A stretch of DNA of 64,000 bases, taken from assembly GCF_015291745.1 (NCBI RefSeq), contig NZ_CP030059.1, positions 5,793,501 to 5,857,500 on the forward strand, given 5' to 3'. Position numbers and translations under genes: made by a program. Position 1 is the first letter of the stretch, and each line of letters begins with the position of its first letter. This DNA comes from Bradyrhizobium sp. CCBAU 53351 (GTDB lineage: Bacteria; Pseudomonadota; Alphaproteobacteria; Rhizobiales; Xanthobacteraceae). Shown piece after piece: positions 51,097 through 60,551 of the stretch. Below the pieces are notes generated by a model. It worked only from the letters and a program-made list of their open reading frames with translations, was not told the DNA's origin and did no database searches.

Positions 51097-52047
51097 CTAC
51101 TGTGCATGGGGTTGTTTTCGCGATTTCTTCGCCTGGCTCCTCTTGTCTTCCTTCTCCAGCGCCATGCGCACCGCGTCGAACTCCTTCAGCGAGGCCTTGT
51201 CGGCGCGGGGGAAGCGCAGGTCGAGTTTTTCGAGCGTCGCATTGATCACGGAGCCGATCACGACGCGCGCGAACCATTTGTGATCGGCCGGCACGACATA
51301 CCACGGCGCATGGGCCGTCGCGGTGTGCCGGACGATGTCCTGATAGACCGCCTGGTAACGCGGCCACAGCGCGCGCTCCTTGATGTCGTCCATCGAGAAT
51401 TTCCACTGCTTGGCCGGGTCCTCCAGCCGGTCGAGGAAGCGCTCGCGCTGCTCGTCCTTGGACACGTTGAGGAAGAACTTCAGCACCACGGTGCCGTTGC
51501 GGCAGAGATAGCGTTCCCATGCCGAGATGTCCTCGAACCGCTCCTTCCAGATGTTCTTGGTCGGCAACTTCTGCGGCAGCTTCTCCTTGGCGAGAAGCTC
51601 CGGGTGCACGCGCGTCACCAGGCATTCCTCGTAATGGGAGCGGTTGAAGATGCCGATATGACCGCGTTCGGGCAGCGCGATCACATGGCGCCAGAGGAAG
51701 TCGTGATCAAGCTCCTTGCTGCTCGGCGCCTTGAAGGCGTGGACCTCGCAGCCCTGCGGATTGATGCCCTCGAAGATCGCCTTGATGGCGCTGTCCTTGC
51801 CGCCGGCGTCCATGGCCTGGAACACGATCAGGAGCGACCAGCGGTCCTGGGCGTAGAGCTTCTCCTGAAACTCGACCAGCCGTTTCTTGTTGACGTCGAG
51901 AAGCGCCTGCGCCGTCTCCTTGTCGAGATCGCCCTTCTCGCTGGTCTTGTGATCCTTGAGATGAAACTTGCCCGAACCGTCATAGCGGAATGGCGTGATG
52001 TAGCGGTCAAGTTCCTGGGCGGGCGATTTGGACGGCTTCTTGCTCAT
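51097..52047 (-). CDS. ppk2: polyphosphate kinase 2 family protein
   Basis: This 316-residue protein has the PPK2 Walker A VFQAMDAGGKDSAIKAIFEG near residue 80. FKAPSSKELDHDFLWRH, GHIGIFNRSHYEECLVTRVH (Walker B and lid region) and VLKFFLNVSKDEQRERFLDR follow, and later WKFSMDDIKERALW. It transfers phosphate between polyphosphate and nucleotides (ADP/GDP or AMP). The subclass is not decided by eye. Its start overlaps the end of livM by 41 bases, so it is the last gene of the Liv-type operon and is likely translated from the same message. Confidence 0.92.
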   Translation of the reverse strand: MSKKPSKSPAQELDRYITPFRYDGSGKFHLKDHKTSEKGDLDKETAQALLDVNKKRLVEFQEKLYAQDRWSLLIVFQAMDAGGKDSAIKAIFEGINPQGCEVHAFKAPSSKELDHDFLWRHVIALPERGHIGIFNRSHYEECLVTRVHPELLAKEKLPQKLPTKNIWKERFEDISAWERYLCRNGTVVLKFFLNVSKDEQRERFLDRLEDPAKQWKFSMDDIKERALWPRYQAVYQDIVRHTATAHAPWYVVPADHKWFARVVIGSVINATLEKLDLRFPRADKASLKEFDAVRMALEKEDKRSQAKKSRKQPHAQ

Positions 52048-53026
52048 GAGCGCGGGGCACCTTGCGTTGCGGCTTCAGTCGGTCGAGCAAGCTACCAAGG
52101 ATGCCCTTGGGAAGGAATATGATGAAGAGCACGAGCAGCACGCCGTAGACGAGATTGTCCCAGCCGACGGCCTTGGTGCCGAAGCCGATGCGCAGGGTCT
52201 CGGCCAGCAGAATGGTGATGATGGCGCCGAAGGTCGGGCCGAGCGAGACGAACAGGCCGCCGACGATGGCCGCGAACACCATCTGCAGAGACACTGCGAT
52301 GCCGCTGACGGTGTCGGGGGTGATGAACATCTGGTACTGGCAGTAGATCGCGCCCGCGAGCGCCGTCATCAGCGCGCTCAGCAGCGTGATCTTCAGCTTC
52401 TCCGCGGTCACGTCGACGCCGGCGGCCGCCGCCGCGTCCTCGTCCTCCGAGATCGCCTCAAGCGCATAGCGGGCCATGCTGCGGTCGACCCAGTGCCAGA
52501 CCACGATGCCGAAGAGCCAGACCCCGAGCGCGATCAGATACCAGGTCGTCTTGTCGTCGAACTGCAGCGCCCACAGCTTGTTGCCGGATGCGCGGTTCGG
52601 CGTGTAGCCGAGCGAGCCGCCGGTATAGTCGCGTGTCGCGGTGATGACCTGGAGCACGATGCCCGACAGCGCCAGCGTCACCAGCACGAAATAGTGGCCG
52701 GTGATGCGGAAGCGGAAGCAGGGATAACCGACGATCAGCGCCAGCGCGCCGGCCGCGACCATGCCGATGGGAATGCCAATCCAGGGCGACAGGCCGAGAT
52801 GATTCCAGAGCAGCGCGGTGACATAGGCGCCGATCCCCATGAAGCCGCCATGGCCGAGCGAGACGAGGCCGAACCGCCCCATCATCGACCAGGAGGTGTA
52901 GGCGAACGACCAGATCAGGATCAGCACCAGGATGTGCAGATGATAGGGGTCGCGATAGACGAAGGGCAGCGCGACCAGTGCCGCGAGCCCAATGCCCCAG
53001 GCTGCAAGCCTCCCCTGCCCCATCAT
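52007..53026 (-). CDS. livM: branched-chain amino-acid-type ABC permease LivM
   Basis: This 339-residue inner-membrane protein has eight to ten helices. Family marks are GRFGLVSLGHGGFMGIGAYV near residue 50 and RITGHYFVLVTLALSGIV, with DRSMARYALEAISEDEDAAA as the EAA-type cytoplasmic loop, LAGAIYCQYQMFITPDTV, and FVSLGPTFGAIITILLAETL. It forms the channel with LivH. The ATG at 53026 overlaps the livH stop by 4 bases. A further in-frame extension to 53104 is a shadow of livH. Confidence 0.93.
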   Translation of the reverse strand: MMGQGRLAAWGIGLAALVALPFVYRDPYHLHILVLILIWSFAYTSWSMMGRFGLVSLGHGGFMGIGAYVTALLWNHLGLSPWIGIPIGMVAAGALALIVGYPCFRFRITGHYFVLVTLALSGIVLQVITATRDYTGGSLGYTPNRASGNKLWALQFDDKTTWYLIALGVWLFGIVVWHWVDRSMARYALEAISEDEDAAAAAGVDVTAEKLKITLLSALMTALAGAIYCQYQMFITPDTVSGIAVSLQMVFAAIVGGLFVSLGPTFGAIITILLAETLRIGFGTKAVGWDNLVYGVLLVLFIIFLPKGILGSLLDRLKPQRKVPRAHEQEAVQIARPGT

Positions 53027-53904
53027 CGGCGCCTCGCCAGGAGGCCCGCGGGCCGGATGAACATCATGACGATGAAAAAGGCGAAGGCGAGCACGTAGCC
53101 CCATTCGAGGTCGGAGAACAGGCCACCGAGCGAGATGATCTCGGCGAACACGAAGGCGGCGATGAAGCCGCCGATGAAATTGCCGAGGCCCCCGAGCACG
53201 CAGATCAGGAAGGTGATCGGCCCAAACGACAGCCCGACGAAGGGGTGCACGTCATATTGCAGCACCAGAAGGCAGGCGGCGAGCCCGGCCAGCGCGCCGC
53301 CGAGTGCGGAGGTGATGAGATAGATTCTCTTGGTGTCGACGCCCATCAGCGCCATGATCTGGCGGTCCTGCGAGATGGCGCGGATCGCGGTGCCGGTGAA
53401 GGTGCGCGTCATGAACAGATAGACCGCGACCATGCCGACCAGCGCCGCCAGGAACGACAGCAGCCGGGCATAACTGAAATTCATGTCGCCGAAGGCAAGC
53501 ACCGGCAGGCGGATGCCGAGGTTGCGGAAGTCGATGCCGAAGGCGACGGTGGCAAAGCTCTGCAGCACGAACAGAACCCCGCCGGTCGCAAGCAGCTGGT
53601 TGATCGGCGGCGCGGTCAAGAGCGGCGCGATCACGAGGTAATGCAGCGCTGCGCCGAGCAGCGCGACCAGGACAACGGTGAGAGGCGCTGCGACGAAATA
53701 GCTGAGGCCGTAGACCTGCACCATGAAGTACATGGCATACATGCCGATCATCACGAGCTCGGCGTAGCAGATCCAGGTCACGTCGATGACGCCGAAGATC
53801 AAATTGAGCCCGAGCGCCAGCAGCGCCAGCACGCCGCCGAGCAGGATGCCGTTGATCACGGCCTCCAGCAAATAGATGTCGAAAATGTCCAGGAACGCCT
53901 GCAT
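53023..53904 (-). CDS. livH: branched-chain amino-acid-type ABC permease LivH
   Basis: This 293-residue protein has eight or so membrane helices: EAVINGILLGGVLALLALGL, NLIFGVIDVTWICYAELVMI, then ALLGAALHYLVIAPLLTAPP and the cytoplasmic loop GTAIRAISQDRQIMALMGVD (the EAA-like ATPase contact). GFIAAFVFAEIISLGGLF follows. It is the second pore subunit. It starts 5 bases after the livF stop, inside a five-gene operon running from 56,710 to 51,097. Confidence 0.93.
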   Translation of the reverse strand: MQAFLDIFDIYLLEAVINGILLGGVLALLALGLNLIFGVIDVTWICYAELVMIGMYAMYFMVQVYGLSYFVAAPLTVVLVALLGAALHYLVIAPLLTAPPINQLLATGGVLFVLQSFATVAFGIDFRNLGIRLPVLAFGDMNFSYARLLSFLAALVGMVAVYLFMTRTFTGTAIRAISQDRQIMALMGVDTKRIYLITSALGGALAGLAACLLVLQYDVHPFVGLSFGPITFLICVLGGLGNFIGGFIAAFVFAEIISLGGLFSDLEWGYVLAFAFFIVMMFIRPAGLLARRR

Positions 53905-53909
53905 CAGCC

Positions 53910-54613
<704 letters not shown>

Positions 54614-54617
<4 letters not shown>

Positions 54618-55387
54618 GCGCCTCCCGCGCGGCGGCGCGCTTCGGCGGCCGCGGCCTGCGTGGTCTCGGCATCGGTGCCGAGATAGACCTCGATGACGCG
54701 CGGATCGCCCGCTACCGCACTCGGCAGGCCTTCCGAGATCTTCTCGCCGTGGTCGAGCACCATGACGCGATCGACGACGCGCATCAGCACGCCCATGATG
54801 TGCTCGACCCAGATGATGGTGATGCCGAGCTCGTCGCGGATGTTGCGCAGCATGTCGGCGGCCTGATCCATCTCGGCCTCGTCGAGGCCGCCGAGGCTTT
54901 CATCGGCCAGCAGCAGCTTAGGCGCCGTGGCGAGCGCCTTGGCGAGCTCGAGCTTCTTCAGGCCGGCGGCGCCGAGACCATCGACGCTGGCGTGGCGATC
55001 GGTCGGCAGGCCGACCATCGCGAGGGATCGCTCGGCTGCCTCTTCCGCCTTGACGCGGCTATGTCGGCCCTGGCCGTAGAAACCGGCGAGCGCGACGTTC
55101 TCGAAAATGGTCAGGCGGCGAAAGGGGCGCGGAATCTGGAAGGTGCGGCCGACGCCGCTGTTGATGATCCGGTGCGGCGCAAGGCCCGCGATCTCATGCC
55201 CGGCAAACATGATCGAGCCCGAGGTCGGCGCCAGCGTGCCGGAGAGCATGTTGAAGATCGTGCTCTTGCCCGAGCCGTTGGGGCCGATCAGGCCGAGAAT
55301 CTCGCCCTGATCGACCCGAAACGACACGTTGTTGACGGCGGTGAAGCCGCCGAACCGCTTCACCAATCCGCTGACTTCCAGCACCAA
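54614..55387 (-). CDS. livG: ABC transporter ATPase LivG
   Basis: This 257-residue ATPase has Walker A IGPNGSGKSTIF near residue 36, the Q-loop with GVGRTFQIPRPFRRLTIFEN, and Walker B PKLLLADESLGGLD. The H-loop is IIWVEHIMGVLM. The signature is DGLGAAGLKKLELAKALA, a degenerate form as is often found in LivG of this branch. It pairs with LivF. It starts 12 bases after the binding-protein stop. Confidence 0.94.
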
Positions 55388-55399
55388 AGCCCTCCGCTG

Positions 55400-56710
55400 C
55401 TACTGGTTGCTGTAGGTGGTGCCCTTCGGCAGCGGCAGCACGGCGTCGCGCTGCGCCTGGCTCTTCGGCCACACCACGTGAGACTTGTCGTCGAGATACT
55501 GGATCACGACAGGGAACGAGCGCTCGTTCTGCCCGGCCATCGGCGTGCCCTCGCCGTAGAACTTCACGCCGAAGCCGAGCATGGTGCCGCCTTCGGGGAT
55601 GTCGGTGTCGAGCGCCGCCTTGCGCAGCGCCTCGGGATCGACGCCGCCATATTTCTTGATCGCCCGCGGCAGCACATCCGCCATGAACACATAAGTGTTG
55701 GAGGCACCGATGCCGACATGGGCGGAGCGGATGGCGACGCCGGGCTTGATCTTGTCGAACTCCTCGCCGACCATCTTGATGACGGGCGGGAGCTTCGGAT
55801 CCATGGTCTTCTGGTTGGCCAGCCAGATCGAGATCGGGTCGGTGTTGAAGATATAGGCGGCGTCGGCCCCCATGCCTTCCTTCAGCTTCTCATAGACGCC
55901 ATAGCCGGCGCCATGGCCCATCAGCGCACCGAACTTCAGCCCCTGCTCGCGGGCCTGGCGCAGCAGCAGGGTGATGTCCGGATTGTAGCCGGTGTGGAAG
56001 ATGACGTCGGGCTTGGCGCGCTTCAGCTTGGTCACCAGCGGGGACAGATCGGGCGCGGTCGCCGAATAGCCCTCTTTGAGCACGACGTTGAAGCCGGCCT
56101 TCTTCGCGCCGGCCTCGTTGCCCTTGGAGACGTCGACGCCATAGGCGCCGTCCTCGTGGATGATGGCGACGCGCAAATCCTTCGGTTCCTTGCCGAGCTT
56201 CTCCTTGGCGTTCTGCGCGATGAAATCCATCGTCATCATGCCGAACTGGTCGCCGCTCGCCTGCGGGCGGAACACGTATTTGTAGCCTTTCTCGTTGAAC
56301 ACGGCCGACGAGATGCAGGTCGTCATCCACATGAACTTCTTGAGCTGCTCGACGCGGGCGGCCACCGGCACGCATTGGGCCGAGGAGAAGAAGCCGAGTA
56401 CCATGTCGACCTTCTCCTGCTCGAGCAGGCGGACGGATTCGTTGATGGCGATGTCGGGCTTGCTCTGCGCGTCGGCATAGACCGCCTCGATCTTGTAGCC
56501 CTCCACGCCGGTCTTGGCGAAATGGTCGAGGATGATCTTCGCGCCGACATAATTGAGCTCGGAGCCGCCGCCGGCCAGAGGCCCGGTCAAATCAAAGACG
56601 ACGCCGATCTTGATCTTCTTGTCCTGGGCCTGGGCGGACGCCGCCAAGCCCGTCGCTGCTATCGCGACCACCAGCCCATGTAGCAACCGGGCAGCCATGC
56701 GCAGGCGCAT
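55400..56710 (-). CDS. Liv-family ABC substrate-binding protein
   Basis: This 436-residue protein has a Sec signal peptide (ends SAQAQ) and the type I binding-protein fold: IKIGVVFDLTGPLAGGGSEL, NYVGAKIILDHFAKTGVEGY, QEKVDMVLGFFSSAQCVPVA and VAIIHEDGAYGVDVSKGNEA. FHTGYNPDITLLLRQAREQG and PVVIQYLDDKSHVVWP follow, and FPLPKG-like LPLPKGTTYS ends it. It is the dedicated binding protein of the livGFHM genes after it. It is a clear paralogue of the orphan protein at 23,770-25,080. GGGAGG precedes the ATG at 56710. Confidence 0.93.
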   Translation of the reverse strand: MRLRMAARLLHGLVVAIAATGLAASAQAQDKKIKIGVVFDLTGPLAGGGSELNYVGAKIILDHFAKTGVEGYKIEAVYADAQSKPDIAINESVRLLEQEKVDMVLGFFSSAQCVPVAARVEQLKKFMWMTTCISSAVFNEKGYKYVFRPQASGDQFGMMTMDFIAQNAKEKLGKEPKDLRVAIIHEDGAYGVDVSKGNEAGAKKAGFNVVLKEGYSATAPDLSPLVTKLKRAKPDVIFHTGYNPDITLLLRQAREQGLKFGALMGHGAGYGVYEKLKEGMGADAAYIFNTDPISIWLANQKTMDPKLPPVIKMVGEEFDKIKPGVAIRSAHVGIGASNTYVFMADVLPRAIKKYGGVDPEALRKAALDTDIPEGGTMLGFGVKFYGEGTPMAGQNERSFPVVIQYLDDKSHVVWPKSQAQRDAVLPLPKGTTYSNQ

Positions 56711-56803
56711 CAAAACCTCCCTGGACGATTGTGCATTGCATTCGTCTTGATCTTGCTTGCCCCCATCACATGGGCAGAGCGCAGGGATGTCAAGTCTTGC
56801 GCA

Positions 56804-57508
56804 TCAGCGCGAGGCGAACTGCTGCTCGACAAAGGCCGTGACAAATCGCGGCATGGTCGGCCTGAGATCACTCATCCCGCGCACGAGATGAATGGCCGAC
56901 AATTCGGGCTCGTCCTCGCTGGCGAGGTTGGCTTCGATGCGGGCGCGCGCCTCCTCGCCGGACATATCCAGGTTGAGTACCTGCATCATCGCAATCGCAG
57001 GGCCACTGACGATGCAGTGCCAGTCCGGCTCGGCCCGAAAGTCCGCCGCGGTGAGGCCGGTCTCTTCCTCGAGCTCGCGGACGACGCTGCCGGGAATGTC
57101 CAGCGTGTCACCCCTGACGTCGTCGAGATCGGGCGTGCCCGAGGGGAAATAGATACGGCCCGCATTGGCGGTGTGCGGCGCCATCTCACCCATGACGAAG
57201 GCGCCGTCGGCGCTGCGCAGCGCGCCCATGCCAAAACCGTTGAACACGGCAGGCCCAGGAAAGCCCCAGTCACGCCAGGCGAGGAAGCTGGCGAAATCGG
57301 TCTCGAAATAGGTCGCAGCGAAACAGCCGTCCGCGAACACGGGATCGCGCCCGAGCAGGACGCGGCCGTTCCAGATCTTTGGCCGCTCGCGCTGCTTTTC
57401 GGCGAAATGCGCCGCGATCTCGTCGCGCCATTCCTCCGCGAACGGCCAGACGATCGGCCGCACGGCAAGATCGAGCGTGGTGACGCGATGAATGATCGGC
57501 GACGTCAT
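56804..57508 (-). CDS. NUDIX hydrolase family protein
   Basis: This 234-residue protein has the NUDIX box near residues 140-160: DTLDIPGSVVRELEEETGL with the R-E-x-x-E-E-x-G core, preceded by IYFPSGTPDLDDVRG. Its N-terminal 100 residues (VRPIVWPFAEEWRDEIAAHF, FAATYFETDFASFLAWRDWG) are not part of the NUDIX fold and may set the substrate. The family cleaves nucleoside diphosphates linked to other groups. The substrate is not predictable. It stands alone between two binding-protein genes on the same strand. Confidence 0.85.
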   Translation of the reverse strand: MTSPIIHRVTTLDLAVRPIVWPFAEEWRDEIAAHFAEKQRERPKIWNGRVLLGRDPVFADGCFAATYFETDFASFLAWRDWGFPGPAVFNGFGMGALRSADGAFVMGEMAPHTANAGRIYFPSGTPDLDDVRGDTLDIPGSVVRELEEETGLTAADFRAEPDWHCIVSGPAIAMMQVLNLDMSGEEARARIEANLASEDEPELSAIHLVRGMSDLRPTMPRFVTAFVEQQFASR

Positions 57509-57537
57509 GAGCGACGGCTACCTCATCTTCGCGTCAG

Positions 57538-58563
57538 CTATTTGGCATTCCCCGTGGTCTTCTTGGCCTGCTCGACGAACTTGTTGGTGAAGGTCTTGCC
57601 GACATCGATCTTGGCATTGGCGACCTCGGGCGAGCCGACGCTGAACACCGAGAGCACGGCGTCGGCGCCCTTCGGGTCCATCTTGCCGGTCTCCGAGTAC
57701 ATCGGGATCGTGTTCTTCAGCGCGGCGAGATAGAGGTCCTTGTTCTTGCCGACCGTCTCCTCCGGCATCTTCGCCATGATCTCCTCGGGGGAGTGCGAAT
57801 GGATCCAGGCGAGCGTGGCGAGGATCGCGTCGGTGAGCGCCTGCGTCTCCTTCTCGTGCTTGGCAACCCAGGCCGCCGTCGAGTACAGCGCGCCGCCCGG
57901 ATATTCGCCGCCGAAAGTCTCGAGCGTGTCCTTCTGCGTGCGGGTGTCGGAGAGGATGCGCAGATCCTTGTGGCTGCCCTGGAGGACGGTGACGGAGGGG
58001 TCGAGCATCACGGCCGCGTCGATCTGGCCCTGCTCCATCGCGGCGACCGCGGTGGCGCCGAGACCGACGCCGATCACGGCGGCGCTGGTGGGATCGACAC
58101 CGTTCTTCTTGAGCATGTATTTCAGGAAGAAGTCGGTGGAGGAGCCGGGCGCGCTGACGCCGACCTTCTTGCCGGCGAGATCCTTGACCGACTTGATGTC
58201 GTTGGTGCGCGAGGGCGCGACTACCAGCACGAGGCCGGGATAGCGGTCATAGACCACGAAGGACTGCAGCTCCTGCTTCTTGGCGGCCAGATTGACGCAA
58301 TGGTCGAAATAGCCGGAGACCACGTCGGCGCTGCCGCCGAGCACGGCCTTGAGCGCGTCCGAGCCGCCCTTGAGGTCCACGAGCTCGACATTGAGGCCGG
58401 CCTTCTCGTATTCGCCGAGCTGCTTGGCCAGCACCGTCGGCAGATAGCACAGGCAGGAGCCGCCGCCGACCGCGATGGTGACCTTGCTTTGCGCCGCGGC
58501 AAATCCGGTGGTGAGCGTCAGCGCGAGCAGCGCGCCGGCGAGCCTGGCAATCGTGTTCTTCAT
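57538..58563 (-). CDS. NMT1/THI5-type ABC substrate-binding protein
   Basis: This 341-residue protein has a signal peptide (ends FAAAQS). The type II binding fold shows KVTIAVGGGSCLCYLPTVLA, EYEKAGLNVELVDLKGGSDA, LAGKKVGVSAPGSSTDFFLK and IGVGLGATAVAAMEQGQIDA, then VMLDPSVTVL. These mark the NMT1/THI5/SsuA family, which binds thiamine precursors, sulfonates, nitrate-type compounds or similar. Here the SCLCY near the start is unusual for the family and the ligand is unknown. An ABC permease-ATPase pair of matching type lies 4 kb away at 62,670-64,000. GGAGGAAACCA precedes the ATG. Confidence 0.9.
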   Translation of the reverse strand: MKNTIARLAGALLALTLTTGFAAAQSKVTIAVGGGSCLCYLPTVLAKQLGEYEKAGLNVELVDLKGGSDALKAVLGGSADVVSGYFDHCVNLAAKKQELQSFVVYDRYPGLVLVVAPSRTNDIKSVKDLAGKKVGVSAPGSSTDFFLKYMLKKNGVDPTSAAVIGVGLGATAVAAMEQGQIDAAVMLDPSVTVLQGSHKDLRILSDTRTQKDTLETFGGEYPGGALYSTAAWVAKHEKETQALTDAILATLAWIHSHSPEEIMAKMPEETVGKNKDLYLAALKNTIPMYSETGKMDPKGADAVLSVFSVGSPEVANAKIDVGKTFTNKFVEQAKKTTGNAK

Positions 58564-58700
58564 TGGTTTCCTCCGTTCGGCCGGCGGCACCATAGAGCAG
58601 CAGGACCGGCTTGAGAAGCGCGCCTTAAGGCTCTGGCCATCGGCCTTTCGGCGCAATAGCATGGACGCACAAGAACAATTCCTGATGGGGAGGATCATCC

Positions 58701-59150
58701 ATGAATCGCTTCACTGCCGGGCTCGCGCTGGCCGCCGCCTTTGCCGCCGGATGCGGCGCGAACCAACTGCTCCGGCCGGCGCTGGCCGCGGAAAACATCA
58801 CCGCGCAGATCATCCACACCGGCGAGACGGAAGGCGACGCGCTCGGCCCCGCCAACGCCGTCGGCTACCGCTCGAAAATGTTCGCGAGCGCCGACGGCGC
58901 CACGATCTCGATCCAGGTCGGCAACGTGCCCAAGCACATGCACCCCAACACCAACGAGATCCAGTACATCCTGGACGGGACCGGGACGATCTGGCTCGGC
59001 GACAAGGAAGTGACGGTCAAGCCGGGCGACCTCGTCATCATCCCGAAGGGCACGCCGCACGGCGGCACCAAGCCGATCTCGGGACAGGTCAAGGCGATCG
59101 CGATCAAGACGCCGCCGCAGGCGCCTGATGATACCAAGCTGCTGGATTGA
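58701..59150 (+). CDS. periplasmic single-domain cupin protein
   Basis: This 149-residue protein has a signal peptide (MNRFTAGLALAAAFAAGCG, possibly a lipobox at AAGC). The cupin motif 1 is GNVPKHMHPNTNEIQYILDG, with His, His and Glu as metal ligands. Motif 2 is VKPGDLVIIPKGTPHGGTKP, with the final His. It probably binds a metal and a small ligand in the periplasm. GGGGAGG precedes the ATG. It faces away from the minus-strand genes on both sides. Confidence 0.85.
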   Translation: MNRFTAGLALAAAFAAGCGANQLLRPALAAENITAQIIHTGETEGDALGPANAVGYRSKMFASADGATISIQVGNVPKHMHPNTNEIQYILDGTGTIWLGDKEVTVKPGDLVIIPKGTPHGGTKPISGQVKAIAIKTPPQAPDDTKLLD

Positions 59151-59222
59151 GACCCCTCGATCGGCGCGGGGCGAATGCTCGGGCTCGCGCCGCTGCGCGG
59201 ACCCGCTTGGTCAATTCCCGCG

Positions 59223-59996
59223 CTAGATCGGGCGCGCCTGCTTCCGAATCTCGTTCGCGATCGGCTTGAGAGTCTCCCCCGGAAGCTGGCCAACGAGCGT
59301 GTAACCCATGCCGCCATCCGCCCACACGAAGCCCGCGACATCGCCGGTCGATTGCGGCATCATCGGCGTGTCCAGGTTGCGGTTGCTCATCGGGCGCGTC
59401 AGTACAACGAGGCGATCCCCGCGATCGTCATCGTACATGAACATCGCGGCCGGGCCATGGGACGTCGCAACCAGGCGCCCCCCCATCAGCCTGTAGCCCG
59501 AGACAGAGAGGTCCGGCACCTTCACCGGCTGCTTCAGCCGAGTCGAGACCCATCGCGTGAGCTCCGCACTCTCGGAGGCGCGAATCTCGACCGGACGCAC
59601 GCGGTCCGGTGCGTAGACGCCATAAGAATAGGCTGCTTCCCGCGCCAGCGCAGACAGTCCGTTGGAACCCTCCTGCAACACGCTGCGCATGGTCCACCCG
59701 CCGAGACCGCCGATACCGAGGAGCAACATCGCAGCGATCGCTCCCCACGTTCGCAGGGGACGCCGTCTTCGGCTCTCGATGATGCGCGACAAGTTCAATT
59801 CTGCCGGCAACGGCTCGTCGGCGATCGGCGCAAGCGCGCCGCGCAGCTGCTCGCGCTGGGTAGCGAAGGCGGCAACGCGCGCAGCAACATCCGGATGATC
59901 GTTCAGGTAGGATGCGACCTCCGCGCGACGCTCGGGCTCGAGCGCCTGGTCCACATAGGCGTGGAGGTCATCCTCGGTGATCGGCCGATGGTTCAT
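59223..59996 (-). CDS. anti-sigma factor (transmembrane, ECF partner)
   Basis: This 257-residue protein has an N-terminal cytoplasmic domain, ITEDDLHAYVDQALEPERRA and HPDVAARVAAFATQREQLRG, in the style of ECF anti-sigma factors. A single membrane helix (WGAIAAMLLLGIGGLGGW, about residues 85-102) and a periplasmic domain follow (YSYGVYAPDRVRPVEI, LSVSGYRLMGGRLVATSHGP, GMGYTLVGQLP). No clear HxxxCxxC zinc motif is visible. It should bind and hold the sigma factor encoded just upstream, with which it overlaps by 4 bases. Confidence 0.88.
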   Translation of the reverse strand: MNHRPITEDDLHAYVDQALEPERRAEVASYLNDHPDVAARVAAFATQREQLRGALAPIADEPLPAELNLSRIIESRRRRPLRTWGAIAAMLLLGIGGLGGWTMRSVLQEGSNGLSALAREAAYSYGVYAPDRVRPVEIRASESAELTRWVSTRLKQPVKVPDLSVSGYRLMGGRLVATSHGPAAMFMYDDDRGDRLVVLTRPMSNRNLDTPMMPQSTGDVAGFVWADGGMGYTLVGQLPGETLKPIANEIRKQARPI

Positions 59997-60526
59997 TTCA
60001 CGCTCCGCAAGGCCACGACATTTCCCGCCGCAGTGCCATCCATCTCCTGCTGCAGCCTCTCCCGCGCACGCGACAGGCGCGACATCACGGTCCCGATCGG
60101 GATGTTCAGCACCACTGCCGCATCCGCGTAGGAGAGATCCTCGACTGCGACCAGCAACAACACGGCCCGCTGCTCCTCCGGGAGTTTCGCAAGCTTGCCA
60201 AGGACGTCCTGATAGATCAGCCTGTGCTCTTGCTCCGCCGCGCTGACAAGTTCCCGCTCGCCCGCATCGTCGATCGGCATATGCCTGCCCCGCGCTGTCG
60301 CCTGGCGAAACTGAGTGACAGCCAGGTTGTGAAGGATGGTGAACAGCCAGGCGCGCACGCTGCCGTCGCGCCGCTGGTGCCAGCGGCTGACGGCGCGCTC
60401 CAGGCAATCCTGAACCAGATCGTCGGCCGCGGCGCGTTCGCGCGTGAGCGCGCGGGCATAGCGGCGGAGCGCAGGGATTAGCGGCTCGACTTGAACCAGC
60501 ATGTCCTTCATCAAGCGCTCCGCCAT
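59993..60526 (-). CDS. ECF-type RNA polymerase sigma factor
   Basis: This 177-residue protein has region 2 (LIPALRRYARALTRERAAAD, DLVQDCLERAVSRWHQRRDG, VRAWLFTILHNLAVTQFRQA) and region 4 (LGKLAKLPEEQRAVLLLVAV, EDLSYADAAVVLNIPIGTVM, SRLSRARERLQQEM). Regions 1 and 3 are absent, as in ECF sigma factors. It is followed by its anti-sigma gene in a 4-base overlap and preceded by DUF305 and beta-propeller genes. This operon layout suggests an envelope-stress or metal-stress response. A GGAAT-N16-CGTC promoter lies upstream of the operon. Confidence 0.95.
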   Translation of the reverse strand: MAERLMKDMLVQVEPLIPALRRYARALTRERAAADDLVQDCLERAVSRWHQRRDGSVRAWLFTILHNLAVTQFRQATARGRHMPIDDAGERELVSAAEQEHRLIYQDVLGKLAKLPEEQRAVLLLVAVEDLSYADAAVVLNIPIGTVMSRLSRARERLQQEMDGTAAGNVVALRSVK

Positions 60527-60551
60527 CTCGCGATTGGCGTTCGAACCGGAA

